A program made the position numbers and the translations under genes. From Pancytospora philotis (Eukaryota > Microsporidia), in NCBI GenBank assembly GCA_023647555.1, contig JALRLY010000252.1, positions 1-54,708 of the forward strand: 54,708 nucleotides of DNA, written 5' to 3'. Under the pieces are notes generated by a model. The model ran no database searches. It was not told the origin of the DNA and saw nothing but the letters and a program-made list of their open reading frames with translations. Below, in pieces: positions 44,906 to 53,664 of the stretch (within the stretch, counting starts at the first letter, position 1; each line of letters begins with the position of its first letter).

Positions 44906-46156
44906 ATGGCCCATGCACCAGCAGACAACGGCGAAGCAGCCGCCGCACAGGGCAGCGAACAGAGGAGTGTGGCAAACTCGGCCACCAGGATCATTGCCAC
45001 ACTGGGGCCCAGCACGGACAGCCTCCCCGCCATCCTCGAGCTCATCGGCGCGGGCATGACCGTCGCCAGGATCAACTACAGCCACGGAACGCACGAGGAG
45101 CATGCAAGGATGATCGAGCTGGTCAAGCAGGCGCGCAGGATCACCAAGCAGTACGTGGCCATAGCGATGGACACGCGCGGGCCCGAACTCAGAGTGAAGA
45201 CCCGCGGGCGGCTGGATATTAAGGCAGGCCAGAAAGTTATTTTCGTGGATGAGTCGCAACTCCAGCAGCACGCACACACACCGGATACGCACTACGCGGC
45301 ATGCGGCGCGCTGAGCATCCTTGACGGCCTCGGAGAGAACGACGTGCTGGTGCTCGACGACTGCAAGCTGAGACTCAGAGTGACAGGCGCGAGCGGCGAA
45401 TCAGGTCTGCACCTCGAGGTGGCCACAGTGGCGCTGAACAGCCATGCCCTTGAGACTAACAAACGCCTCAGCTGCGACAGGCCGGTTGCGAACACGAGCT
45501 TTCTGCAGCACAGCGATGCCGCGGACTTAAAGCACGCGGTAGAGTGCGGCATCGACATGGTGTTTGCCTCCTTCGTCGAGTGCGCCGCGAACGTCGGCAG
45601 CATCCGGTCGCTGGTCGGCGATCCGTCTGTGCAGATCGTCGCGAAGATCGAGACGCAGCGGGGCATCGACAACGTCGGCGGGATAGCGGCTGCTGCCGAC
45701 GGCGTCATGATAGCGCGGGGCGATCTGTGCACCGCTGTGGGCGTAGAGCGCATGTTCTCTGCGCAGAAGTACCTGGCGGGTGCCTGTGCCGGCAAGCCGG
45801 TCGTGATGGCCACCGAGATGATGCTGAGTATGGTGGGGAGCGACTACCCGACCAGGGCCGAGATCAGCGATGTGGGAAATGCAGTGTGCGACGGGTGCAG
45901 CGGCGTGATGCTGAGCTCCGAGAGCGCGGTCGGCAGCGCGCCGGCTCTCTGCGTGCGCACCATGAGAGACGTCTGCAGGGACGCCGAGGCCCATATGCGG
46001 CGCACGGGCCAGAGCGGGCCGCTTTGTTGCGATGCGGTCTCGCACAAACTGCGCGTGGAGCGCACCGAGCTTGGCTGCATCGTATTCTGCAGCTCAGTGC
46101 ATGAGGCACGGCCGCTAAGCCTTATCAAAGGCCTGCACATCATTCTCGAGGAGTAA
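44906..46156 (+). CDS. PYK1: Pyruvate kinase
   Basis: Last glycolytic step, phosphoenolpyruvate plus ADP to pyruvate plus ATP; cytosolic. The 416-residue protein has IIATLGPSTDSL and ARINYSHGTHEEH at the start of the barrel, MDTRGPELR, the active-site lysine K247 and metal ligand E249 in VAKIETQRGIDN, IARGDL, and PTRAEISDVGNAV. The usual motif around A-T-Q-M-L-E-S-M reads ATEMMLSM. The C-terminal regulatory domain is shortened compared with the typical 470-530 residues. This probably means no fructose-1,6-bisphosphate control (inference). The ATG at 44906 is the first in frame; upstream codons are the divergent promoter. Secure assignment. Confidence 0.93.
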   Translation: MAHAPADNGEAAAAQGSEQRSVANSATRIIATLGPSTDSLPAILELIGAGMTVARINYSHGTHEEHARMIELVKQARRITKQYVAIAMDTRGPELRVKTRGRLDIKAGQKVIFVDESQLQQHAHTPDTHYAACGALSILDGLGENDVLVLDDCKLRLRVTGASGESGLHLEVATVALNSHALETNKRLSCDRPVANTSFLQHSDAADLKHAVECGIDMVFASFVECAANVGSIRSLVGDPSVQIVAKIETQRGIDNVGGIAAAADGVMIARGDLCTAVGVERMFSAQKYLAGACAGKPVVMATEMMLSMVGSDYPTRAEISDVGNAVCDGCSGVMLSSESAVGSAPALCVRTMRDVCRDAEAHMRRTGQSGPLCCDAVSHKLRVERTELGCIVFCSSVHEARPLSLIKGLHIILEE

Positions 46157-46432
46157 TTAAATTTGTATAAGCTGTTTAATTTGCTAGCGGTGCATTTTTA
46201 ATGATACCCAAGCAATTTGTACTGATTGGCTGGGCCTAATGAAACGTTCGTACGCGATCCTTTATTCTGCCGTTTCTACTGCACGACAGGTGTCATCGTA
46301 CTTGCAAACCCATTATCGCACACAGAAATTGGTTTGCAAGGCCCCGGCATCTGCTAGCAGGCTCCCAACAGTGCCCTCGCGGGGCCAGAGGAGCACACAG
46401 CCGCAGATTTTATAGAAAATATTTGGGATCCC

Positions 46433-46900
46433 ATGATGGGCAGCGATGACTCAGCGAGAGCTGAAACAGACATTAAAATGCGCGGAGACGGCGCTGGCGA
46501 GCGCAAGGTCATCAGGGGCAGCGTGTTCGAGGGCTCGGGGTCGACCGAAGACGCCGCCAGCAGCTCCGAGGAGATGCAGGATGCCGCCGCGGCTGATGGC
46601 CGCGGTCCCGAGGCGTGCGATGCATCGGGCGGCAGGACGCTGTCGACCAACGACCACATATTCGTGGACACCAACCGCTCAGCGGGCTACGAAGGCACCA
46701 GCGGGATTGCCAACAGTTTTGAGAACGCGCCCACCGTGCCGCTCGACGGGGTGGGCGACTCCCCGGCGATCCAGCTCGGCGACCCCACGCTGTCGCTGGT
46801 CAACGAGTTTATCGACAACGAGAAGCTGGAGAAGCAGAAGAAGGCGCGCGGCAAGGGCTTCTTTGCGCAGCTGTGGTGCATACTGACCTGTGGAATGTAG
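46433..46900 (+). CDS. Unknown 155-residue protein with hydrophobic Cys-containing C-terminus
   Basis: Not recognised. The ATG sits right after GATCCC and the codons are strongly G/C-biased, both typical of real genes here. The first 75 residues are Ser/Asp/Glu/Gly-rich and probably disordered. The middle has DPTLSLVNEFIDNEKLEKQKK, a short amphipathic helix. The last 14 residues (GFFAQLWCILTCGM) are hydrophobic with two cysteines, after a basic KKARGKG stretch. This could be a peripheral membrane anchor, possibly acylated (inference). A tail anchor proper would be longer. A second in-frame Met follows immediately. No signal peptide. Confidence 0.6.
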   Translation: MMGSDDSARAETDIKMRGDGAGERKVIRGSVFEGSGSTEDAASSSEEMQDAAAADGRGPEACDASGGRTLSTNDHIFVDTNRSAGYEGTSGIANSFENAPTVPLDGVGDSPAIQLGDPTLSLVNEFIDNEKLEKQKKARGKGFFAQLWCILTCGM

Positions 46901-47373
46901 CTCTCGGCACTCCTTCAGATACAACGATTTTTGCTTTAACACACCTGCGTTAGCCGGTACTCCTTTGCGCAGCTGCTTTGCTCCTTCTGCGCGTTTTGTC
47001 ACCGTAGCGCATCCCTGGGCCCAGCCATTGCCTCTGTATGCTCAGACTAAGTAGCCACGATGAACTGCCTAATCCTGCTTTGGTCTGATCATAGTATGCC
47101 GTCCATTCGATATACGTACGTGATCAGGCCTTTGCATTTTGAGAGCACTTTACCTGCTAACCCCAGGCAACCCCTAGTACCTGCACCTGCTCATAAGCCT
47201 TTCCTGTGCACGGCATGGAGAGTGCACCAATACTACTTCAACCCCTGCGAGTAGCTAACCAGCATGGGCACTGCTGCTGGCCTCATACGTGCCGTACACA
47301 AGAGTATGCATAGCAATGGCATACGACCAGGTGCTACATAAAAATAAAGGACTGTGCTCATGGAACGGGTGTT
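46901..47373. other. Intergenic, small unknown gene to MetRS 3' end
   Basis: About 470 bases; a 64-codon plus-strand frame at 47060 lacks start motif and bias, so no gene is called. Confidence 0.5.
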
Positions 47374-47378
47374 TTATT
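47373..47378 (-). terminator. AATAAA overlapping the MetRS stop
   Basis: Minus-strand GAATAAA contains the TAA stop (47376-47374). Confidence 0.5.
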
Positions 47379-49131
47379 CATTTGGAATGTACTCGCGCAG
47401 CAACTCTAGTTGGGCCGGTGTGAAGGGAACGAAGAGCACAGAAATGTCCTTCGATATTTCAGCCTCTTTGGCGATCTCGAACTTCGCGGGCGTCAGAAGC
47501 GTCTGCTCCGCGGGAACGGCGCACATTTCAAACATCTTCCTGGCCGCGTCGGGGATGAACGGCTCGGCCAGATGGGCGAGCAGCACGAGCAGGGAGTAGC
47601 ACACCGCGAAGCCGTGCGGCAGACGCTCCTTCTTGGCCTGGAAGGTCTGGAGGTACTGGTTGCCGCGCTGCGAGATCTCCAGCAGCTTCTCGAGCGCCTC
47701 GCGCTGCGCCGTGGCCTCCATCGCCGCGCGGTGCTCCTCCAGCAGCTTGTTAACGAGCTCCACGAAAGCCTCGTCGGCCGCGTCGAGCGCACCGACCCGC
47801 ACCTTCCCGTCGGCCCTGCTGTTGAGGTACTTCAGCGTGCGGTTAAACAGGTTCCCGAGGTTGTCGATGAGGTCCGCCTTGGTCTGCACGATGAAGTCCT
47901 CGATCGAAAAGTTCGAGTCGATCGTCTCGGGCCGCCGCTTGGTCAGGTAGAAGCGCCAGATGTCGGGGCAGCCGATGTCCTTGTTCACGAGATCGAGGCC
48001 GAAGATCCCCACGCCCCTGCTCTTGCTGAACTTGCTGCCGTTGAACTGCAGGTACTCCGTGCTGCTGATCACATCAACGATCGGCAGCCGGCCGTGGATG
48101 TGCGTCTCGCCGGCGCCCTTGGGCGCTCCGAGGTCGAGCTTCTCCAGCCTATCGGCCGCGTCCGCGCCAAGGCCCTGCTTCGCAAAGAGCTCGGAAACGG
48201 CTTCGCGCCCGAGCGCAGCCAGGATCATCGCCGGGAAGATGACCGAGTGGAACGGGACGTTGTCCTTGCCCATGAACTGCACGAACTTCGCATCAGCGAC
48301 CCACTCGCGCCAGTCCGCGCGGTGCTGGCTGAGGAACGTGAAGTACCCCACCGGCGCGTCGAACCACACGTAGAACACCTTGTCCTCGAAGCCCTCAAGC
48401 GGCACCGGGACGCCCCAGCGGTACTTCAGCGAGCGCGTCATGCAGCGCGCCGTGATCTGCTTCTTCATCCAGTCCTCGTAGATCTCCTGCGCGCTCTTGG
48501 TCCAGCCGCGCTTCTTCTCGCTGAAGCACTGCTTGACCGCGCTCTGCAGCAGGTCCAGCCGCAGATACAGATGGTCCGTCGACTCCCTGCACGGCACCGC
48601 GGAGCAGAGCACGCACCGCGGATTGTTGATGTCCTCGCTGGTCAGGCAGCGCCCGCACTTGTCGCACTGGTCGCCGCGCGCGCCAGCGTCGCCGCAGAAG
48701 CGGCACTCGCCCTCCACGTAGCGGTCCGCCAGGAACTGCGCGCAGCTGCGGCAGTAAAACTGCGTGAACGAGCGCGCCTCGAAGTAGCCGTTGTCGTTGC
48801 ACAGGTGGAACATCTCCTGCGTCATGCGGATGTGGTCCGCGCAGTCCGTCTTGCCGAACACGTCGAAGCTGAGGCCCAGCCAGTCGTACACCTTCTTGTG
48901 CAGCACGCGGTTCTTCTCCACGATCTCGCGCGGATGCACGTTCTGCTTCATCGCCTCCATCTCCGTGGCGGTCCCGTACTCGTCGGTCCCGCAGACGTAC
49001 ACCACGTCGTGCCCCGCCTTCCGCGAGAAGCGCGCATACACATCCCCGCCGAGCACGCAGCCCACGATGTTGCCGAGGTGCGGCTGGTTGTTCACATACG
49101 GCAGCGCAGCCGTCACGAACCTCTTTGCCAT
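47374..49131 (-). CDS. MES1: Methionyl-tRNA synthetase
   Basis: Class I aminoacyl-tRNA synthetase charging tRNA-Met in the cytosol. The 585-residue protein starts MAKRFVTAALPYVNNQPHLG, with the HIGH-type signature PHLGN at 17-21. A zinc region with four C-x2-C pairs follows (CRSC, CRFC, CDKC, CVLC). The KMSKS-type signature is KFSKSRG near residue 368, followed by the helical anticodon-binding domain. CGTDEYGTATEMEA and FYVWFDAPVGYFTF are typical of MetRS. There is no N-terminal GST-like or C-terminal EMAP-like extension. The ATG is preceded by AAAATTTTGCGCCCAC, which overrules the longer frame. Secure assignment. Confidence 0.95.
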   Translation of the reverse strand: MAKRFVTAALPYVNNQPHLGNIVGCVLGGDVYARFSRKAGHDVVYVCGTDEYGTATEMEAMKQNVHPREIVEKNRVLHKKVYDWLGLSFDVFGKTDCADHIRMTQEMFHLCNDNGYFEARSFTQFYCRSCAQFLADRYVEGECRFCGDAGARGDQCDKCGRCLTSEDINNPRCVLCSAVPCRESTDHLYLRLDLLQSAVKQCFSEKKRGWTKSAQEIYEDWMKKQITARCMTRSLKYRWGVPVPLEGFEDKVFYVWFDAPVGYFTFLSQHRADWREWVADAKFVQFMGKDNVPFHSVIFPAMILAALGREAVSELFAKQGLGADAADRLEKLDLGAPKGAGETHIHGRLPIVDVISSTEYLQFNGSKFSKSRGVGIFGLDLVNKDIGCPDIWRFYLTKRRPETIDSNFSIEDFIVQTKADLIDNLGNLFNRTLKYLNSRADGKVRVGALDAADEAFVELVNKLLEEHRAAMEATAQREALEKLLEISQRGNQYLQTFQAKKERLPHGFAVCYSLLVLLAHLAEPFIPDAARKMFEMCAVPAEQTLLTPAKFEIAKEAEISKDISVLFVPFTPAQLELLREYIPNE

Positions 49132-49147
49132 GTGGGCGCAAAATTTT
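49132..49147 (-). promoter_or_regulatory. AAATTT/CCC start motif of MetRS
   Basis: On the minus strand AAAATTTTGCGCCCAC directly precedes ATG 49131. Confidence 0.6.
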
Positions 49148-49465
49148 GCCAAACTGGTCTGCGGAAACCGCCGGCCGTGCACCCGCCCGCATCACACCGC
49201 TGCCTTGACTTTAATAATGAATTGCTAAGTGGGTACTGCTTTGGGTGCGTATCGTTCTGCGGCTTCATTTGCGCTCTGCAAATAGTGCAGCGATTTGCAC
49301 AAAATCAGCAAACTGCTTCGCAATACAGCATCGCCCTCAGACAAACGGACAAGTTGGGCGTGACAGCTTCATCGATAAAATGTTTATTGTTGAGGATCGC
49401 CCCGTCGTTCAAACTCCCGTGCACCAGCAGGCTAATGCTTGTCCACTGTCGCCACTGCCATTCGC
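49148..49465. other. Intergenic, MetRS to membrane family member 1
   Basis: About 320 bases, no gene. A TTCAAACTCC stretch near 49408 looks like a tRNA T-loop but no cloverleaf can be built around it. Confidence 0.5.
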
Positions 49466-50140
49466 TCAGTTGGCATCGGCGGGGCCATCCTGCACCCTCC
49501 TCCGCAGCTTCCGATACCGGAACAGCGCGTAGACCAGCAGCCCCAGCGCAGGAAGCGCAATGCAGAGCGCCCAAATAAGACTGCGCCGCGATTTCTTCTT
49601 CGCGCGGTCGGCGGCCGATGCGCCGTCCTCAGCCGAGGCTGAGCTATCTGGGCAGCTAACCCCCTTCAGAAACATGCCGATTTGGAACTCCCACTCACGG
49701 GAGAACGCTCTTTTAGGCAGGCCGTCTTTCCCGACCACCTCGTACATGAAACGGTACCGCGGGAAGAACCGGAAGGTGAAGTCCTCTTTGCGGATGAGGC
49801 GCCCGTCCTTGACAGCAAGCCCGGGAAGCTCCCTGACTGCATCCCAGCATTCACTCTTATTACCACCCTTATAGGAGCGCAGCAGAAAGAGCCGACCCGG
49901 TGCTCCAACCATAGTGGTTCTATACTCAAAATCGCCACATGTTCGGTATTCGCTGCTCTGTGACGCCGATATACGAAATCCATCGTAATTGACGGGCATG
50001 GCGTAAAAATAGAAGTCGCTGGTTAGTTCATCGTGCTCATGCTCGACCTCGTACCATCCATCCTCAAAGGGTATGTCGCGGCCTATAATCAGTGCGCTCG
50101 CAAGCCCGGCCATCGCAGCCCATCCGATCCAGAATCGCAT
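49466..50140 (-). CDS. Single-pass membrane protein, tandem family member 1
   Basis: Function unknown. 224 residues: a signal-peptide-like start (MRFWIGWAAMAGLASALIIG), an ectodomain with four or so cysteines, then a single membrane segment (SLIWALCIALPALGLLVYALF) and a short basic tail (RYRKLRRR). This implies a type I topology. The ectodomain is distantly similar to the next two genes: a YRFMYE motif, then an aromatic W-E-F/W-L-F-T motif before the linker to the membrane. Start chosen at the ATG behind GCCCCCGT; a longer frame has no start motif. Stated family link is by eye only and therefore moderate. Confidence 0.75.
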   Translation of the reverse strand: MRFWIGWAAMAGLASALIIGRDIPFEDGWYEVEHEHDELTSDFYFYAMPVNYDGFRISASQSSEYRTCGDFEYRTTMVGAPGRLFLLRSYKGGNKSECWDAVRELPGLAVKDGRLIRKEDFTFRFFPRYRFMYEVVGKDGLPKRAFSREWEFQIGMFLKGVSCPDSSASAEDGASAADRAKKKSRRSLIWALCIALPALGLLVYALFRYRKLRRRVQDGPADAN

Positions 50141-50390
50141 ACGGGGGCATGCGTGTGCATTTCTTCCAGTATCGTAAAAGGGGTAGATGCCAGCGCATGT
50201 GGGCTGGCCGCGCAGCAATGCCGTCGAGCCGCTGCGCGTGCAAGCTGGCGGTGGCGCTGGTGCTGCTCATACTTCGCTGAATAGCTTAGTTGGCCGCTCC
50301 ACGCAGGCGTTTCAGCTGCGCCAATTACGCAAAATCCAGCAATATAACAAAATACAGTACAGGATGCGTAATAAACAGGAATTTAACTAT

Positions 50391-51079
50391 TCAGATGTAC
50401 CGGGAGGACCTCTCCATGGCCTTCCCGCGCTTGCTGAAGGCGCAGCTACAGCACACCAACATCAAAATGATGACCGCGGTGGAAACGAACAGCACAGTGA
50501 GGAACACGTGCATCGGGTCCGAGATGAACTTGTTAAACTTCGACATCGAGCTGCTGCCATCCTTTGCACTCTGCATGCCGACGCTCTTCAGGGTCTGCGT
50601 GTCGCGGCCCGCCCGGATCTCTGTGCCAGCGCTCGCCCCGCTGCTGCCCTGCACCATGCTCTTAGTGAACTCCCAGGACGTGCCGATCCCATACTCTTCC
50701 TTGCCAGCGGGCTCGTACTTAAAAAGATAGTGTTTACCGTATGTCAGCTCGAGCTCATACGCGCGGTTAAAAGACGCCGTCGTGGGGATGGTAAGCTTTG
50801 GCCGAAGAGTGCTCTTAATTATATAGTGGTCATCATCCTCGTCAGCCTCTAACAGGAAGCACGGCCCCTCGTACCTGCTTTAGGGCATTTGAACTCTATC
50901 TCAACCTTAACCTTTATCGAGCTCCCGTCTGTAACCTTTTCCAGTGGTGTAAACTCCCTGGGATCGGCAGAGAAGTCAATTTTGCTCTTTATGTTGCCCG
51001 TAGCAGCGGATGCTCCGGGAAGCTCGCCCATGAGCCAAACCATCGTTGCTAAAGCTCCGCATCTACTGCCAAGCTTCAT
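50391..51079 (-). pseudogene. Membrane family member 2, broken by one-base frameshift
   Basis: Reads as a near copy of member 3 but is split into two frames. The first starts at ATG 51079 (after GCCCT) with a signal peptide and ectodomain (PREFTPLEKVTDGSSIKVKVEIEF). It then runs into a TAG at 50851-50849. Comparison with member 3 shows one base missing at about 50863-50867 in the codon after the shared R-G. Past it the other frame stays open and continues through YELELTYGKHY to the conserved membrane segment and tail (YI end). The single lesion suggests a recent loss, a sequencing error, or less likely programmed frameshifting. 3' flank is also shared with member 3. Confidence 0.75.
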
Positions 51080-51317
51080 AGGGCTACTTTGGGCAAGCCT
51101 TGAAAATAATTCTGGAGGGAAATCAGAAATTTTGAAAAAATGAAAATGGCTGATTGGTCCCCCAGCCCGCTTTCTCAGAACTCCGCTGACCAACTTAATT
51201 GGCTACTTCACGCAACCATTTCAGCCACAGCCAATCACGCAGCATCCAGCAACATGCAACATAATAGGAGACAATACAATACGATGCTACGCGCGAAGTA
51301 AACAGGAATTTAACTAT
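51080..51317. repeat. Flanks of a tandem duplication
   Basis: Sequence just 3' of member 3 (about 51200-51317) aligns with that 3' of member 2 (about 50290-50390). Both include CAGGAATTTAACTATTCAGA near the stop. The duplicated unit is roughly 900 bases. Confidence 0.6.
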
Positions 51318-52016
51318 TCAGATGTACCGGGAGGGCCTCTCCATGACCTTCCCGCGCTTGCTGGAGGCGCAGCTGCAGCACAGCAGCATCAAAATGATGA
51401 CCACGGCAGAGACGAACAGCACAGTGAGGAACACGTGCATCGGGTCAGAGATGAACACGTTAAACTTCGACATCAAGCTACCATCATCCTTCTTGGTCTG
51501 CGCGCTGCTCTTCGGAGTCTGCGTGCCAGAGCTCTTCTGGGTCTCCGTGCCAGCATTCGCCACACCGCCGTTCTCCACCATGCTCTTGGTGAAGAGCCAC
51601 GGCGCACTGTACCCATGCCCATGATCGTCCGCAGTCGGATGGGTGGGCGCGTACATAAAACGATAGTGCTTATTGTACGTCAGCTCGAGCTCGTACGTGA
51701 GGCTAAAAGGCGTCTCCGCGGGGATGGTGAGCATCGGCTGGAGCGGACTCTTATTTTTATAGTCGCCCTTTTCCTCATCGGCCTCCATCAGAAGGCACGA
51801 GCCCCTCGCGCCTACTTTAGAGCACTCGAACTCTATCTCGACCTTGACCTTTATAGGGCTGTTATCTGTAACGTTTTCCAGCGGTGTAAAGCTCTTGGGA
51901 GAAGCAGAGAAGTTAAAATCGCTCTTAACGTCAGCCTTAACGGCGACCACGCCAGCGAGTTTGCACACGAGCCCGACCATCGTCGCTACCGCTCCGCAGC
52001 TATTGCCAAGCTTCAT
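51318..52016 (-). CDS. Single-pass membrane protein, tandem family member 3
   Basis: Function unknown. Intact copy, 232 residues: signal peptide (MKLGNSCGAVATMVGLVCKLAGVVA), a beta-rich-looking ectodomain (SFTPLENVTDNSPIKVKVEI, SLTYELELTYNKHYRFMY), a Thr/Ser/Lys-rich stalk (ETQKSSGTQTPKSS), one membrane segment (VFLTVLFVSAVVIILMLLCC) and a cytosolic tail (SKRGKVMERPSRYI). The stretch SKFNVFISDPMHVFLT plus membrane segment and tail is nearly identical in member 2, so it is more conserved than the ectodomain. ATG 52016 follows a leader with AAAAATTTGCCCACCCT. Cysteines at the cytosolic face (CCSCASS) could be acylated (inference). Confidence 0.82.
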   Translation of the reverse strand: MKLGNSCGAVATMVGLVCKLAGVVAVKADVKSDFNFSASPKSFTPLENVTDNSPIKVKVEIEFECSKVGARGSCLLMEADEEKGDYKNKSPLQPMLTIPAETPFSLTYELELTYNKHYRFMYAPTHPTADDHGHGYSAPWLFTKSMVENGGVANAGTETQKSSGTQTPKSSAQTKKDDGSLMSKFNVFISDPMHVFLTVLFVSAVVIILMLLCCSCASSKRGKVMERPSRYI

Positions 52017-52842
52017 AGGGTGGGCAAATTTTTGCAATTTATCGCTGTGAAAAAGGGGTAGATCCAGGAGTAATTAAATCAGCCGCCCACTGCATTTTAA
52101 AGGAGTATTACGGCATGCTGGCAGGCGGAAGCGCATGCCGCGGATGCAGCTGCAGGATAGTGCGCTGCTGCTGTGTGGCCCGCGGTCCCTTTGAAAGCTG
52201 CCTCTGCCGCGGAAAAATTTGCACGCGCGCGTCTGCCTCGTAGAAGCAGCGGCCCGCGCCAGGAGGCCGCCTCGCGAAAGCGTACTTGAGTTCATTTTAC
52301 GCGGTGGTGGACCGTGCGGATAAAATAAAGTATTTTTACTGCCTAAATTTGCGCTAGAGCCGCACCACTTTATTTACACTGCGTATTGCATGGGCTTGAT
52401 TTGTGGTGTTTGGCAGGCGCCCAGCCGTTTTACGCTACCGGATTGACGAACTGCTTTCCGCGGGCTTTGGGCGCAGTTGCGCTCAAAATCAAATCCGATG
52501 ATTTGATGCTCGTGTCCCTGCAAAAGTGCTGCGGATTCATTCGGGTTAGCTGGCTCCACGACCCGGGCACGGTCAGGCGGTGTGCGGCTGCGACAGGTTG
52601 TGTCATTCGTATGTCAGCAAGGCGCATAAGGGTTATATCACATGGAGGCCGCAGGTCTATACTTACAGGGGTTCTAAAGCTGCGATATTAGCCTACTCGT
52701 GGCCGCCATGCATCGGGGAGCGGCGCTCATGAACTGCTAACTGTACTGCGCCTCCGATAGGATGCTTGAATGGGTCTGGGACTTCAACAGCCAGTGGACG
52801 GGCGTACCAACGCACGGGCGCGCACCCGTCTGGGGCGACAGC
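52017..52842. other. Gene-free stretch between the membrane family and the EF-hand-like gene
   Basis: About 830 bases. Frames at 52074-52295 and 52386-52691 lack start motif, codon bias and domains. An AAAAATTTGCAC at 52213 is not followed by an ATG. Nothing recognised. Confidence 0.5.
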
Positions 52843-53172
52843 TCAGGCTCCAAATAGCTTGGTGAAAAGCGCATAGTCAATCTCAGCAGTCCCTACCAGT
52901 TCGAACAGCCTGAAGTGGTTCTTCGGCTCGATCCGCAGCAGTCGCAGTGCCGCCCCCAGCCTTTCCCGACAGACAACCCCACCCTTGCCGGCAAGCGCGT
53001 TGAAAACGGGCCGGAGATCGACAGCTGGGCTTCTTAGCCCGTACTCTAGCGAGCCGACGCGGACGACTTCGCCGGCAATGCTGCGCGGCAGCGGCTCCTT
53101 AAACATGCTATAGCAGTGTGCTTTGTATTCGATGTACGTCATGAACAAGCGCTCCCCGTCCCGTTGCGGCAT
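52843..53172 (-). CDS. Small EF-hand-like protein with degenerate loops
   Basis: 109 residues starting at an ATG behind ACACCCAT. Two helix-loop-helix parts can be followed: VFNALAGKGGVVCRERLGAALRLL and ELVGTAEIDYALFTKLF. They resemble EF-hands 3 and 4 of calmodulin or a myosin light chain. Acidic calcium ligands expected in the first loop are missing (GKGGVV), and the second loop keeps only a remnant with Ile-Asp before the last helix. It therefore probably does not bind calcium, as in essential myosin light chains (Mlc1/Cdc4); centrin-like origin is an alternative. The assignment is tentative and rests on this pattern plus length. Confidence 0.5.
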   Translation of the reverse strand: MPQRDGERLFMTYIEYKAHCYSMFKEPLPRSIAGEVVRVGSLEYGLRSPAVDLRPVFNALAGKGGVVCRERLGAALRLLRIEPKNHFRLFELVGTAEIDYALFTKLFGA

Positions 53173-53660
53173 ATGGGTGTTTTCTGGCGCGGAAAAATAC
53201 GGTTCGGTCGGCGTCCATTAATGCCTCGCCATGTCCCATGTAGAGCTTTTGTGCCTCATCGGAATACGGCATGGGCCGGCGCTAGGCAAGCCTGGTATGC
53301 AAAAGCGGGCCGATCTTCGCATCAAGTAGAATCGAAGGAGCATCCCACAGGCAGCTAATAAATTGGATGCCGAATGCCGTAGCCTCTTCATGAATACACT
53401 ATGATAAGTCTCTTTACGTCTGCATCAGTTGGTGCATTAAAACAGTTATGCTTAAACCTCAGAAGCTATAAATGCGCTCGCAGGATGAGGAAAGGAGAAA
53501 AAATCCTTCAAGGAACCGAGCGACTACTCCTTGCTTCAACTGGGGCAACACATAGCGATAATGAGGAACATGTCCGAGCGGAAGACTCTGGGAAGGCAGT
53601 GGTCTACAGGGCCTTCAAGAAGTTGAAGCGGGCCACTCTGCAGGCCAAGGAACGTAAGCG
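53173..53660. other. Gene-free stretch left of the Gag remnant
   Basis: No gene with start motif. Plus-strand codons from about 53401 stay open and may belong to the 5' part of the decayed element, but no domain is recognisable before about 53665. Confidence 0.4.
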
Positions 53661-53664
53661 GTGG

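Noticed and set aside
49400..49425. tRNA T-loop-like TTCAAACTCC
   Set aside because: No acceptor, D or anticodon arms can be built around it.
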